A stretch of DNA of 64,000 bases, taken from positions 102,260 through 166,259 of the forward strand of contig PERG01000004.1 in the NCBI GenBank assembly GCA_002928535.1. Reading direction: 5' to 3'. The notes under the pieces are model-generated. The model ran no database searches. It saw only the letters and a list, made by a program, of their open reading frames with translations, and was not told the origin of the DNA. Made by a program: the position numbers and the translations under genes. Shown here one piece after another: positions 9,229 to 18,295 of this stretch; position 1 is the first letter of the stretch, and each line of letters opens with the position of its first letter. Source of the DNA: Methylotenera sp. Its GTDB lineage: Bacteria > Pseudomonadota > Gammaproteobacteria > Burkholderiales > Methylophilaceae.

Positions 9229-9465
9229 ATGGTGAATACTCAAAATATTAAACCTGAAATGCCAGTAGTGTGTAGTCAAGATGGACAGTTTGCAACCGTA
9301 GACCATATGGAAGGCGATAACTGCATCAAGCTGAAAAAAGACCAAAACGGTCAGCATCATTACATCCCTACCAGTTGGGTAGAGTCTACTGATAATGGAA
9401 AAGTCAAAATAGATCGGCCCGGCGAAGAGGCCATGCAAAAGTGGTCAACTTCTCCCTTGCATTAA
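9229..9465 (+). CDS. DUF2171 family small protein
   Basis: 78 residues, beta-rich. The pattern MPVVCSQDGQFATVDHMEGD, a KLKKD segment and HHYIPTSWV match DUF2171, a PRC-barrel-like small domain. Its ribosome site is AAGGAG. It is the second gene of a two-gene unit that ends in a terminator at 9484. Function unknown; the domain often accompanies stress genes. A related domain appears fused to an isochorismatase at 59515-60537 in this window. Confidence 0.75.
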   Translation: MVNTQNIKPEMPVVCSQDGQFATVDHMEGDNCIKLKKDQNGQHHYIPTSWVESTDNGKVKIDRPGEEAMQKWSTSPLH

Positions 9466-9483
9466 CCGGTAGAAATGGCCAAG

Positions 9484-9512
9484 AGACTCAATCTTTGATT
9501 GAGTCTTTTTTT
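9484..9512 (+). terminator. intrinsic terminator after the DUF2383-DUF2171 unit
   Basis: A perfect 10-base stem AGACTCAATC / GATTGAGTCT with a 3-base loop, followed by a run of seven T. Confidence 0.9.
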
Positions 9513-9714
9513 AGGGTGCTAATTAATACTTAATTCAATAGGGATAAGCAGTGAGGGCCGATTTTATGCAGTTTCATAGTCCATACAGACTATTGTTGAG
9601 CGGCCTTTAAGTCGATTAAATTGGTACACAAAATACATTTGTATTTGTACGGTTCAATCCAGCGAATAGTACTTAATTGGCGAGTTATAACGTAATTTTT
9701 TAAGGAGAATAATA

Positions 9715-10221
9715 ATGAAGGAATTGAAGTCTTTGGTTTTAGCCGTAAGTTTGGCTTTAACTTGTTTTACCGCCAATGCTGCAGTTGTAAAAAGTGCAGA
9801 TCTGGATGCAAGTGCAAATAATGAATTTTACTCTTATAACGGAGTAGGGTCTGTTGGCTCAACTTTTAGCGATTATTTAGCCATATCTTTTGACGGCACA
9901 CGAGATTTGGTCGGTAGTTTATCTGGTACTAGTACAAAAGGTATTACTTTCACCGCCTTCAATTTGTTAGCATCAGACATGACTACCATATTAGCAGAGG
10001 GAACTCTGGCAAATGTTGGTCCTAGATTAGCGTTTGGTGGGTTGGATAGCGTTAACTCTTTTGGTGACTATTTTGTTAACATTGCTGGAATTTCGACAGG
10101 CACAGCGGGATATAACGGTACCTTATCTTTGGTTTCACCAGTGCCAGAACCAGAAGTGTATGGCATGTTATTAGCAGGTTTGGGATTGATGGGCTTCGTG
10201 GCGCGTCGCCGTAAAGCTTAA
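9715..10221 (+). CDS. PEP-CTERM exported protein (exosortase substrate)
   Basis: 168 residues. A Sec signal peptide (about 1-22, ending TANA) leads to a Ser/Gly/Thr-rich beta-type body. The C-terminus carries the sorting signal: VPEPE at 143-147, a hydrophobic helix (GMLLAGLGLMGFVA) and a basic tail ARRRKA. The exosortase XrtB encoded about 9 kb away should cleave at or near PEP and release the protein to the surface or EPS matrix. FSDYL near residue 51 recalls the FxDxF subclass of PEP-CTERM proteins, but this is a weak match. It has a strong ribosome site (AAGGAG) and its own terminator, so it is a single-gene unit. Confidence 0.9.
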   Translation: MKELKSLVLAVSLALTCFTANAAVVKSADLDASANNEFYSYNGVGSVGSTFSDYLAISFDGTRDLVGSLSGTSTKGITFTAFNLLASDMTTILAEGTLANVGPRLAFGGLDSVNSFGDYFVNIAGISTGTAGYNGTLSLVSPVPEPEVYGMLLAGLGLMGFVARRRKA

Positions 10222-10236
10222 TAAATATTGAAATAA

Positions 10237-10264
10237 AAAACCCATCTTAGGATGGGTTTTTTTT
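10237..10264 (+). terminator. intrinsic terminator after the PEP-CTERM gene
   Basis: Stem AAAACCCATC / GATGGGTTTT with loop TTAG, then further T residues. The A-run on the 5' side may let it work in both directions. Confidence 0.85.
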
Positions 10265-10329
10265 GGGCCATATCAATGACAATTTTAGATTAACTTATTT
10301 TGAGCTAGGATACTGAGGCGATGACTAAT

Positions 10330-10692
10330 TTAAGTGTGTGCAGTGGATTGCTTTAGGCAACACACCCATTTGATTACTGCCATAGCGAGGGTAATGCCAA
10401 TGATATCCGCGCCAAAATCCTCCCAGCCTGGTCTTCTGCCTGGCACAAACATTTGGTGCACTTCATCCAGCGCGCCTATGATTAACACCCCTACAGCAAG
10501 CTTCCATAAAGGAGTGTGAGGATAGGCTAACTTTGCCAAAACCAGCATGCCACCGTAAAAGATGATGTGCACCACTTTATCCCAAGGCGGGGTAAACAAA
10601 CTTCCTGCATAGGGCTGGCTTCCTCCTACAAACAGCACAATGATCACAATGGCCAAACAGAATCTAGCCGCCCACTGAATAGAGGTTTTCAA
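10330..10692 (-). CDS. VanZ-like membrane protein
   Basis: 120 residues with about three or four hydrophobic helices. The signature GALDEVHQMFVPGRRPGWED near residues 73-92 is the VanZ-family core, as in teicoplanin-resistance VanZ and phosphotransbutyrylase-like proteins. VanZ-like genes commonly sit at the edges of PEP-CTERM/EPS loci, and here it lies between a PEP-CTERM protein and epsB. The start appears to be TTG at 10692. Role in EPS synthesis unknown. Confidence 0.8.
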   Translation of the reverse strand: MKTSIQWAARFCLAIVIIVLFVGGSQPYAGSLFTPPWDKVVHIIFYGGMLVLAKLAYPHTPLWKLAVGVLIIGALDEVHQMFVPGRRPGWEDFGADIIGITLAMAVIKWVCCLKQSTAHT

Positions 10693-10755
10693 ATTAAATG
10701 ATACTTAAATGAGGTTGAGGAAAGACTTGAGTAACTCGTGGTACGGATTGAATAA

Positions 10756-12198
10756 CTAGTAGGCGTTTTTTTCGCCTTTGAAGACCACAGCAATGGTTTT
10801 ACACACAATATACATGTCCAACTTTGGATTCCAATTGCGTAAATAATCCAAATCATAGTCAATACGTGCTTTCATTTTATCTAAGGTTTCTGTTTCACCG
10901 CGTAAGCCATTCACTTGTGCCCAGCCAGTAATGCCGGGTTTGACTTTATGGCGAATCATATAACCTTTAATCAGCTTACGATACATTTCATTATGCGAAA
11001 CAGCATGAGGGCGTGGACCTACTACGCTCATGCGGCCTTGTAAAACATTAATAAATTGCGGTAGCTCGTCTAATGAAGATTTGCGTAGAAAGGCCCCGAA
11101 TTTAGTAACGCGTTGATCATTTTTAGTAGCTTGGGTCACTTGAGCACCGTCTTCGGTTACGGTCATAGACCTGAATTTATACACCAAAATTTCCTGACCA
11201 TCCAAACCATAACGGCGTTGTTTGAAGATGATTGGTCCGGGTGAGCTCATCTTAACGCCTATTGCAATGGCTACCAGCACTGGCGAGATGGCGACAAGAA
11301 TCGCTGCCGAGAACAAGATGTCAGCAATGCGTTTAACCATGCCATTGAAGCCTGTGAATGGTGTTTCACACACGGCAACCACTGGAATGTCATCAATTTG
11401 GTCCATGCGTCCCTGAATCAGGTCAGTCATGAAGATATCCGGCACGAAGTAAATTGAAACAGTCGTATCTTTTAAATCATCCAGCAATTTTAGAATGCGT
11501 GGATGGCTGGACATTGGCAAGGAAAGGTAAATCACATTCACATGATTGCGTTTAATGTACTCCGCCATGCCATCGATATTGCCCAGTATTGATGCGTTAA
11601 GCTCGCCCCGCAACAAGGCATCAACGTCCGTGTGCTCTGCAATTCTGGAAATACTGCGATCTTCAAAGAAACCGATAACCTTGGTTGACGCATAGCTCAT
11701 ATTTTGTAACCGCAAAGATAAAGCAATGCTTTGTTCATTCACCCCTGCGATAACGGCACGCTTCATCGGCCCTTGTAATTGAATAATATAAGGCGCCATC
11801 ACTTTTAAAGCGATCAAACCGGCAATCTGTAAGACCGGCGTTAATATGATCCACATCAGTATGGTCTGCTGTGTAAATAGATATAAGTAGTGAGTGCTAT
11901 ATGCGAATAAAACCAACAGACCAGACAAAACAGTCCAATTAAACAAGATTTCTTGCAAAGCTTTGGTGAAACTTAAACCCACTTTTGCACTGCCGGGAAA
12001 TAGCAGCAAGAACATAATCAAGGATAAGAATAAATAGATAGAAGAAATGCTGCCTTCTTGCACAATCGCTACGATCCACAATGCAAAGACGGCGATCAGC
12101 GGTTCTGAAAGCGTTTCGAAAATCGTTAAAATATTATCGCGCGCAATTTTGATCCCAGAAGAGCGGCGAAAGAGCGGTATAGAGTTATTTTCAGTCAT
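10756..12198 (-). CDS. epsB: undecaprenyl-phosphate sugar-1-phosphate transferase EpsB
   Basis: 480 residues of the WcaJ/PssY polyprenyl glycosylphosphotransferase family. It starts EPS repeat-unit assembly by moving a hexose-1-phosphate (probably glucose) from a UDP-sugar to undecaprenyl phosphate in the inner membrane. Four N-terminal helices and a Rossmann-like CoA-binding-type domain (about 150-260) precede the catalytic domain, with KRIADILFS at the membrane re-entrant helix and [10 protein letters not shown] and YKFRSM motifs. It is the second gene of the leftward epsA-epsB pair; its ATG overlaps the epsA stop (ATGA). GalU, encoded about 22 kb away, would supply UDP-glucose. Confidence 0.92.
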   Translation of the reverse strand: MTENNSIPLFRRSSGIKIARDNILTIFETLSEPLIAVFALWIVAIVQEGSISSIYLFLSLIMFLLLFPGSAKVGLSFTKALQEILFNWTVLSGLLVLFAYSTHYLYLFTQQTILMWIILTPVLQIAGLIALKVMAPYIIQLQGPMKRAVIAGVNEQSIALSLRLQNMSYASTKVIGFFEDRSISRIAEHTDVDALLRGELNASILGNIDGMAEYIKRNHVNVIYLSLPMSSHPRILKLLDDLKDTTVSIYFVPDIFMTDLIQGRMDQIDDIPVVAVCETPFTGFNGMVKRIADILFSAAILVAISPVLVAIAIGVKMSSPGPIIFKQRRYGLDGQEILVYKFRSMTVTEDGAQVTQATKNDQRVTKFGAFLRKSSLDELPQFINVLQGRMSVVGPRPHAVSHNEMYRKLIKGYMIRHKVKPGITGWAQVNGLRGETETLDKMKARIDYDLDYLRNWNPKLDMYIVCKTIAVVFKGEKNAY

Positions 12199-12989
12199 GC
12201 TTGAAATGTCCGGGTATATTCATTTACTGCTTGCGCACGGTTTAAAACATCGAGCTTTTTAAAGATGCGTTGCAGATGGTTTTTTACGGTAAAGGCACTG
12301 ATATTTAGAATCATGCCGATATCTTGATTGGTTTTACCTCGTTTAACCCAATCCATAATTTCGGATTCTCGGCTGGATAATAGCCCGGCGAGCTCACTGG
12401 CCGTTGGCATTCTGTATAGCTGTTCAGGCAAATGTTCAAGTTGCCTGAGTGAAGAGTCAATATAAGGTAATAAAACACTCGCCATTTTTCTAGCACTGGT
12501 CGGCATTTTTCCTGAAGTATCAATAAAAACATAGAGGCAGTCTTGGCCGCCTCGCAGGTCTTTAATCCCGTGTACCAGCGCCAATTTCATTTTTTGCAAT
12601 TGGGCACGCGTGTCTTTGCAATTCAAAGGCTGGTTATTGAAAATGCCTTTATCCATATTGAGGACAAAAGGGGATTTAGAGTTAGTTTCCCAATATTTAA
12701 AGAGGTTACCTAATAAGCCCGTGAAATTTTCAGTTGCCACTTTTGCCGTACGAAGCCCAGGTAATGGAGACACTACATCAATATGTAATTCCCCAAGTGC
12801 AAAATTTCCCCAGGCTGCAATCATCAATTTATGCGGAATGTATTGCTGTATATCGCCTTGTAACCAAAGCAATAGATCAAAATGGGAATGGATAAATAAA
12901 GATTTGCTAGCGAGCGAGTTGAGGTCATCCAGCGTAATAATGCTGTCATCCTCTAATTCGTTATGATTCAATTTTTCCTCAGCCTTCAT
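12195..12989 (-). CDS. epsA: XrtB-associated LuxR-type regulator EpsA
   Basis: 264 residues from ATG at 12989, which has AGG nine bases before it; the frame also allows TTG at 12998. The large N-terminal domain has no receiver Asp and matches the EpsA family found only with exosortase-B loci. The C-terminal helix-turn-helix (last ~60 residues, SSRESEIMDWVKRGKTNQD) is of the LuxR class. It is expected to control the EPS genes. It is divergent from epsL across 590 bases holding two good RcsAB-like boxes, the kind of site LuxR-class dimers bind. Confidence 0.88.
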   Translation of the reverse strand: MKAEEKLNHNELEDDSIITLDDLNSLASKSLFIHSHFDLLLWLQGDIQQYIPHKLMIAAWGNFALGELHIDVVSPLPGLRTAKVATENFTGLLGNLFKYWETNSKSPFVLNMDKGIFNNQPLNCKDTRAQLQKMKLALVHGIKDLRGGQDCLYVFIDTSGKMPTSARKMASVLLPYIDSSLRQLEHLPEQLYRMPTASELAGLLSSRESEIMDWVKRGKTNQDIGMILNISAFTVKNHLQRIFKKLDVLNRAQAVNEYTRTFQA

Positions 12990-13248
12990 AACTTTCAACC
13001 TGTTTAATATTCATTTAAACAAATGCACTAACTTTGCATTATTCATTCGCAATGGTGCATTTGGACTATTGAAAACTCGACCTGCCCTGACTACGATGGC
13101 TTTAACTCAGCTCTTTTATGAGTATCTATGCAAGGAACGTTCCAAAACGTAACTGCTTAAATATGAATGTTAAAACCTTTAGCATTCTGTGAGGCATATG
13201 GTAGACGTTGCGTAAGAATCTATTTATAGGGCCGATTCTGAACTCTAT

Positions 13249-13264
13249 GTAGGAAATTTCTTAC
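13249..13264. promoter_or_regulatory. RcsAB-box-like inverted repeat (site 5)
   Basis: GTAGGAAATTTCTTAC: 16 bases, full match to the window consensus, about 315 bases upstream of epsL and 260 upstream of epsA. Confidence 0.65.
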
Positions 13265-13289
13265 GTTTACTAAAGGTGCGATTGCGACT

Positions 13290-13305
13290 GTAGGAATTGT
13301 CTTAC
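13290..13305. promoter_or_regulatory. RcsAB-box-like inverted repeat (site 6)
   Basis: GTAGGAATTGTCTTAC: start-to-start distance to site 5 is 41 bases, close to four helical turns, so dimers on both sites would lie on the same DNA face. Confidence 0.65.
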
Positions 13306-13464
13306 TGCAGATGTCGGAATTGGCCTATTTTGAAATGAAATTAAAGTTATTAATATGAGCAACATTCTGATGCCACATCTATTAATAATTGTGGTTAAAA
13401 ACACACTTGATAAGGTTTTTTAGAAAATAATTGATAAGAATCAAAAGAATAAGAAGTTGCAGTA

Positions 13465-13518
13465 TTGCCAGAAATAATTTTTAAGCATTTAATAGCCTTT
13501 GCTATAAATGCTTGGCAA
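13465..13518 (+). other. long hairpin in the epsL leader
   Basis: AAGCATTTAATAGC (13483-13496), loop CTTT, GCTATAAATGCTT (13501-13513): a 13-base-pair stem with one bulged A. Outer arms TTGCCA (13465) and TTGGCAA (13512) could extend it. No T-run follows, so it is not a normal terminator. It ends about 60 bases before the epsL start and may stabilise or gate the eps mRNA. Confidence 0.55.
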
Positions 13519-13579
13519 TTAAAACTTGAGTACATCAAATCGATGTATTGGCAAAACTGACAATTAGGGGGTAATTATT

Positions 13580-14782
13580 TTGAATTGGGATAGAAGTATT
13601 TTTTCAAAAATGATGATGGGGACGGCGATTATTTATTCGGCTACATATACTAGTACCGCACTTGCAGATAAAGATGACACGTTCAACTTTACTGCCGGTA
13701 CTCTATATATGTATGACACGAATCTATTCCGAGCACCAGCTGGCGCGAATCCTCCATTTGATGCTGAGCGATCTGACAGCATGTGGAAGACCAATGTCGG
13801 TATCAGCATCGATAAAGATTATTCTTTGCAGAAATTTAAGTTTGATTACTGGCATGAAGAGACGAAATTCAACAATAACGATTTCCTCGATTTCAACGGT
13901 AACAACTATAACGCTGCATGGTTATGGGCAGTAACACCTGGTTTGAAGGGCACGTTATCTTCCAAGAGAACGGTAGATTTAGTGCCATTTATCGACTTTC
14001 AAGGTTTTACTAGGAACGTCCGTACCACTAAATTCCAAAACTTTGATTTTGACTATTCACCCCACAACAAATGGCATTTGTTGGGCGGTGTAAGCAAGCT
14101 GGATGTAGAAAATAGCCAGGTATTTATTCAAGAACAAAGCTTTAAATTTGATGGGGTAGAAGCGGGTGTTAAATATACTTTCCCATCAGAAAGTTTCTTT
14201 AAATTCATGGTGCGTAGGAGAGATGGTGAGCAAGTACCTCTGGGTAACGCTTTCCTAGTCAGCGATGGATTTAAAGAAGATGAACAAGAGCTCAGTATGT
14301 TTTGGTTGGTCAGCGGAAAATCGCGCATCATCTCAAATCTGGGCCATTTGAAACGTGAAGATAATGATTATTCAGTGCGTGATTTCTCCGGCTGGTTCGG
14401 TGGCATCAATTATGCATGGGATATCACAGGCAAATTGAATTTAACCGTAGACCTATCTAGAAGAATTGCGGCATTTCAGGATTTCACAAGTAGCTATACC
14501 ACGATTGATACGATAGCAGTGAAACCAACCTGGGCCGTTACCTCCAAGATCAAGGTCAGTGCAAACGCACAATACGGGCATCGTAAATTTTTGAATGATG
14601 GCGTTCAGCAAAACTTTGGCCGAAACGATGACATGGTTTCTTACGGTGTCAGCGCAGACTGGACACCACGCGATACGATGAAATTCGGTTTGAATTTACG
14701 CCATGAAGAACGTGATTCTAATGCTGTAAACCGGGATTATTCCGCAGACATTGCGAGTATCAACGGGCAGTTAACTTTTTAA
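13580..14782 (+). CDS. epsL: XrtB-associated outer-membrane beta-barrel protein EpsL
   Basis: 400 residues. A signal peptide (about 1-29, ending ALA) precedes a body of alternating aromatic beta strands that ends on Phe, as outer-membrane barrels do. The N-terminal region (FTAGTLYMYDTNLFRAP) matches EpsL of exosortase-B loci. It probably helps EPS secretion or modification at the outer membrane. The start is TTG at 13580 with a strong AGGGGG ribosome site 8 bases before it. First gene of the rightward eps operon; epsD follows 20 bases later. Confidence 0.88.
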   Translation: MNWDRSIFSKMMMGTAIIYSATYTSTALADKDDTFNFTAGTLYMYDTNLFRAPAGANPPFDAERSDSMWKTNVGISIDKDYSLQKFKFDYWHEETKFNNNDFLDFNGNNYNAAWLWAVTPGLKGTLSSKRTVDLVPFIDFQGFTRNVRTTKFQNFDFDYSPHNKWHLLGGVSKLDVENSQVFIQEQSFKFDGVEAGVKYTFPSESFFKFMVRRRDGEQVPLGNAFLVSDGFKEDEQELSMFWLVSGKSRIISNLGHLKREDNDYSVRDFSGWFGGINYAWDITGKLNLTVDLSRRIAAFQDFTSSYTTIDTIAVKPTWAVTSKIKVSANAQYGHRKFLNDGVQQNFGRNDDMVSYGVSADWTPRDTMKFGLNLRHEERDSNAVNRDYSADIASINGQLTF

Positions 14783-14802
14783 CTAACCGAGGCTTTAAAT
14801 TT

Positions 14803-15735
14803 ATGCAAAAGTCCTTTCACACACTTGGTTTGATCGCATTGACGGCGATTGCCCTCATAGCATGCGATAAGAATGTAGATAAAAAACCTTCTACTCAGAT
14901 CGTCGCAAAAGTGAACGATGTCGAAATCACTATGCATCAAATAAACCGAGTAGTGAAAGGTATGCGGACAGTTTCTGTCGATAATGTAGCAAGTGTTAGA
15001 CGTGAGGCGCTGGAGAAGTTGATTGACCAGCAAATCATTGTTGAAAAAGCGAAAAAGGAAAATCTGGATCGCACACCTGACGTCATTATGGCAATTGAAG
15101 CCGCCAAAAAAGAGATTCTGGCAAAAGCTTATATCCAAAAGCTGGTCATGAATTCCACTCGTACTAAAAGCAACGATATTAAAGAGTATTTCAACGAACA
15201 TCCGGCATTATTTTCTGAAAGACGTATCTTCAATTTTGAAGACATTGGTTTTCAACGCGTGGCTGAACTGATGCCCGCTTTGCGTGCAGAAGTTGCACAA
15301 CAAAAGACCATGCCTGAAATTGCAGCTTGGCTGAGAGAAAAAGGCGTTAAATATACTGGTGGCACTTACCTGAGGCCTGCGGAGCAAATACCGTTAGCCA
15401 TCTTGCCACGATTACAGTACGCCAAAGCAGGGGAAGTGCTGTTGGTTGAAATAGACAATGCAGTGCATTTGATCCATGTGATCAAGTACGAAGAGTCACC
15501 GATTGACTTGGCTGCAGCGACACCTTTTATTAAAAGTTATTTTATCAATACCAACGGCAAGCAACTCATTACCGACAAACTCAAACAGTTCCGCAAAGAA
15601 GCTAAGGTGGAATATGTTGGGGAATATGCTTTAGCTGCAGCTGACACTGATGCTTTGGCTGAAAAGACCAACCAGATTCAATCGAAATCAAATAAAAGAT
15701 CTTCAATTGAAGCAGGTGTAGCAGGCTTGAAGTAA
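14803..15735 (+). CDS. epsD: EpsD-family peptidyl-prolyl isomerase-like lipoprotein
   Basis: 310 residues. A lipoprotein signal with LIAC places the lipidated Cys at residue 21. The body follows the SurA/PrsA plan: an N-terminal helical chaperone domain (VNDVEITMHQINR near 40) and a parvulin-like region (about 140-235). It fits the EpsD family of XrtB loci, presumed to fold secreted or outer-membrane EPS proteins such as EpsL and EpsE. Ribosome site GAGG, 8 bases from the ATG. Confidence 0.87.
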   Translation: MQKSFHTLGLIALTAIALIACDKNVDKKPSTQIVAKVNDVEITMHQINRVVKGMRTVSVDNVASVRREALEKLIDQQIIVEKAKKENLDRTPDVIMAIEAAKKEILAKAYIQKLVMNSTRTKSNDIKEYFNEHPALFSERRIFNFEDIGFQRVAELMPALRAEVAQQKTMPEIAAWLREKGVKYTGGTYLRPAEQIPLAILPRLQYAKAGEVLLVEIDNAVHLIHVIKYEESPIDLAAATPFIKSYFINTNGKQLITDKLKQFRKEAKVEYVGEYALAAADTDALAEKTNQIQSKSNKRSSIEAGVAGLK

Positions 15736-15792
15736 ATTTATGTAGGGCAAGCTTGTGTTTGATAATGACTTTCAAATAAAAAAGGAAATATC

Positions 15793-16863
15793 GTGAAAAA
15801 TTGGCATAGACTATTAGTAGTAATGAGCCTGTTCGTCGCATCTATGTTCACTATGAACATAGCATCCGCGGACGATAACATCGACTATCTGTTAGGGGCA
15901 GGCGATACGATCCGTATCAATGTATTCCAAAACCCAGAACTGACGACTGAAACCCGTGTATCAGAAAGTGGGTCAGTGAGTTTCCCACTGGTGGGTGAAG
16001 TTAAAGTAGGCGGCAAAAGTATTCAGGCCGCTGAAAAAGCCATCGCCCAAGGGTTGATTAAAGGTAAATTTGTACAACAGCCGCAAGTCAATATTGTGCT
16101 GCTGGCAGTACGCGGCAACCAGGTTGCGGTGATGGGTATGGTAAATAAGCCTGGTCGCTATCCTTTGGAAACTTTTAACATCCATTTAAGTGAAATGATT
16201 GCGATTGCCGGCGGCGTGCTTCCAACAGCCGGTAATGGTGCCGCGCACTTAACAGGCACCCGCAACGGTCAGCCTTATAAACATCATGTTGATCTTGCTT
16301 CTTTATTTCTGAACGATAAAAAATCAGATGACATCATTGTTAAAGATGGCGACATCATTTATGTAGTACCAGGTAATCAAGTATCAATCCTTGGCCAAGT
16401 ATTGCGTCCAGGCCGTTTTGCACTAGAAACCTACAAAATGAACTTAGTTGATGCGCTTTCATTATCTGGCGGCATGATTCCAACCGCTTCAGACAGTGTT
16501 GTGATTACCGGTATGCGTGATGGTAGCCCGTTTAAACAAGAAGTGAATGTGTCAGACTTGTTCATGAATAAAGACGCTGTGAATGATGTACAAGTCATGG
16601 CTGGCGATCAAATCTACGTACATCGTGCGCCTCTGTACTACATCTATGGTGAAGCACAAAAAGCCGGTAGCTATCGCGTAGAACGTAATATGACGGTCGT
16701 GCAGGCCCTAGCGCAAGGTGGTGGTCCGACCATCCGAGGTACGCAACGCAATATTAAATTGTTCCGTCGCAACGAGAGCGGTGAAGTAGAGCAGCTTTCT
16801 CCTAAGCTCACTGATCCAGTACAAGCTGAAGATGTGATTTTTGTTAAAGAAAGCTTGTTCTAA
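15793..16863 (+). CDS. epsE: polysaccharide export outer-membrane protein EpsE (Wza-like)
   Basis: 356 residues. A signal peptide ending near ASA at 26 leads to a polysaccharide-export domain (YLLGAGDTIRINVFQNPEL near 33-51) and three successive SLBB-type repeats (about 115, 200 and 285; each with a VxGxVxxPGRYxLE-like pattern). No lipobox Cys is seen, unlike E. coli Wza. It should form the periplasm-spanning and outer-membrane exit channel. Start GTG at 15793 after AAAGGA. Confidence 0.92.
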   Translation: MKNWHRLLVVMSLFVASMFTMNIASADDNIDYLLGAGDTIRINVFQNPELTTETRVSESGSVSFPLVGEVKVGGKSIQAAEKAIAQGLIKGKFVQQPQVNIVLLAVRGNQVAVMGMVNKPGRYPLETFNIHLSEMIAIAGGVLPTAGNGAAHLTGTRNGQPYKHHVDLASLFLNDKKSDDIIVKDGDIIYVVPGNQVSILGQVLRPGRFALETYKMNLVDALSLSGGMIPTASDSVVITGMRDGSPFKQEVNVSDLFMNKDAVNDVQVMAGDQIYVHRAPLYYIYGEAQKAGSYRVERNMTVVQALAQGGGPTIRGTQRNIKLFRRNESGEVEQLSPKLTDPVQAEDVIFVKESLF

Positions 16864-16883
16864 AAGTTAGTTAAAGGACCGCC

Positions 16884-18287
16884 ATGAATTTCCTCCAGTT
16901 TTTATTGATACTTAAAGCGCGTTTCAAAATCATCTTAGTGACTTTTCTCACTATCGTGCTGGTTTCGCTCATCGTCACACTGTCCTTGCCCAAAAGCTTT
17001 CAGGCGACCACCTCCCTGTTGCTAAACTACAAAGGCATGGACCCTGTGACAGGGGTAGTGTTACCTGCACAGTTGGTGCCCGGTTATATGGCCACGCAAG
17101 TGGATATTATCCAAAGCCGGAACATCGCACTTAAAGTCGTCGATAAACTGGGGTTGGCGGAAAGTCCCCATGCCCAGAAGCATTTCCAAAAGGCAACGGA
17201 TGGGCATGGCGACATTAAAAACTGGTTAGCAGATATGCTGTTAAAAAAACTAACCGTTACGCCATCTAAAGAAAGCAGTGTGATGGAAATTTCCTACACG
17301 GCAGTGGATCCTGATTTTGCTGCCGAAGTAGTAAATGCGTTTGCTGAGAATTACCTGGAAACCAGTGTGCAATTGAAAGTAGAACCCGCGCAAAAAGCCG
17401 CCGGTTACTTTGGTCAACAAATCAAAACGTTACGTGATAACTTGGAGCTAGCCCAAAGCCGTTTATCCAAGTACCAACAAGAAAATGGCATTACGAATCC
17501 TGAACAAAATTACGATGTAGAAAGCATGCGTTTAAATGAGCTCTCCACACAGCTGAGCATCGCACAGTCTGCTGCCATCGAAGCACAATCCAGGAAAGCC
17601 AGCGCCCAAAATAATGCGATGGACTCCCCAGATGTTGCTTTAAGTCCTGTTATTCAGAATCTAAAAGTGGATGCAGCACGTGCGGAAACCAAGCTGGCGG
17701 AAATGTCCGGACGCTTAGGTACCAACCATCCACAATACAAAGCTGCAGCAGGCGAGTTAGGCAAATTAAAAAGCCAGATTAACCAAGAGGTACAAAGTGC
17801 TTCGAATAGTGTGTCGGGTTCAGCCAATATTCAACAACAACGTGAAGCGCAATTACGTGCACAAGTGGATATGCAAAAACAAAAAGTTTTAAGCCTGAAT
17901 CGCTTAAGAGATGAGATGGGTGTATTGCAAAAAGACGTGGAAACTGCGCAAAAAGCCATGGACGCTGTAACGCAACGCTTTAGCCAAACCAGCATAGAAG
18001 CGCAATCCAACCAAAGCGACATCTCAATACTTAATCCTGCTATTGCACCATTGTTACCTAGCAGCCCACGCGTGCTTGCTAGTATCTTGATGTCTATTTT
18101 ATTGGGTGCGGTATTGGGTATCGGCTTCGGTTTATTAGCTGAGTTAATGGATAGACGTGTACGCAGTCGCGATGATATTGCTGAATTACTAGGTGTTCCG
18201 GTGTTTGCAATTTCTAAAGGGAAACCAATTAAAGATTCCATGAAGTTGTTGCCCAGAAATAATGGCCCTAAATTCTTGACTGCGTAA
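16884..18287 (+). CDS. epsF: chain-length determinant protein EpsF (Wzz-like)
   Basis: 467 residues with the Wzz/PCP-2 plan: TM helix at about 13-33, a periplasmic domain with long coiled coil (about 180-370, rich in Q, A and E), and a second TM helix at about 395-417 preceded by the proline-rich LLPSSPR. A short cytoplasmic tail follows and the kinase is separate (EpsG, next gene), as in the XrtB type. It sets EPS chain length with EpsG. GGA ribosome site before the ATG. Confidence 0.92.
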   Translation: MNFLQFLLILKARFKIILVTFLTIVLVSLIVTLSLPKSFQATTSLLLNYKGMDPVTGVVLPAQLVPGYMATQVDIIQSRNIALKVVDKLGLAESPHAQKHFQKATDGHGDIKNWLADMLLKKLTVTPSKESSVMEISYTAVDPDFAAEVVNAFAENYLETSVQLKVEPAQKAAGYFGQQIKTLRDNLELAQSRLSKYQQENGITNPEQNYDVESMRLNELSTQLSIAQSAAIEAQSRKASAQNNAMDSPDVALSPVIQNLKVDAARAETKLAEMSGRLGTNHPQYKAAAGELGKLKSQINQEVQSASNSVSGSANIQQQREAQLRAQVDMQKQKVLSLNRLRDEMGVLQKDVETAQKAMDAVTQRFSQTSIEAQSNQSDISILNPAIAPLLPSSPRVLASILMSILLGAVLGIGFGLLAELMDRRVRSRDDIAELLGVPVFAISKGKPIKDSMKLLPRNNGPKFLTA

Positions 18288-18295
18288 GGAGCAAT

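Larger units (their letters stand above)
12990..13579. other. 590-base control region between epsA and epsL
   Basis: No gene is seen. The region holds two strong RcsAB-like boxes (13249 and 13290), a degenerate third copy (GTCGGAATTGGCCTAT at 13313), a half-site GTAAGAATC at 13212, a 10-base palindrome GGAACGTTCC at 13134, and a long hairpin just before epsL (13465-13518). It probably drives both epsAB leftward and the eps operon rightward. Confidence 0.7.

Noticed and set aside
9570..9615. Nested inverted repeats ATAGTC/GACTAT and GGGCCG/CGGCC before the PEP-CTERM gene
   Set aside because: Short arms with no T-run and no second copy; not enough to call a regulatory element.
13134..13143. 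Palindrome GGAACGTTCC upstream of epsA
   Set aside because: Short, seen once, and not like a known operator of this group; kept only as part of the control-region note.
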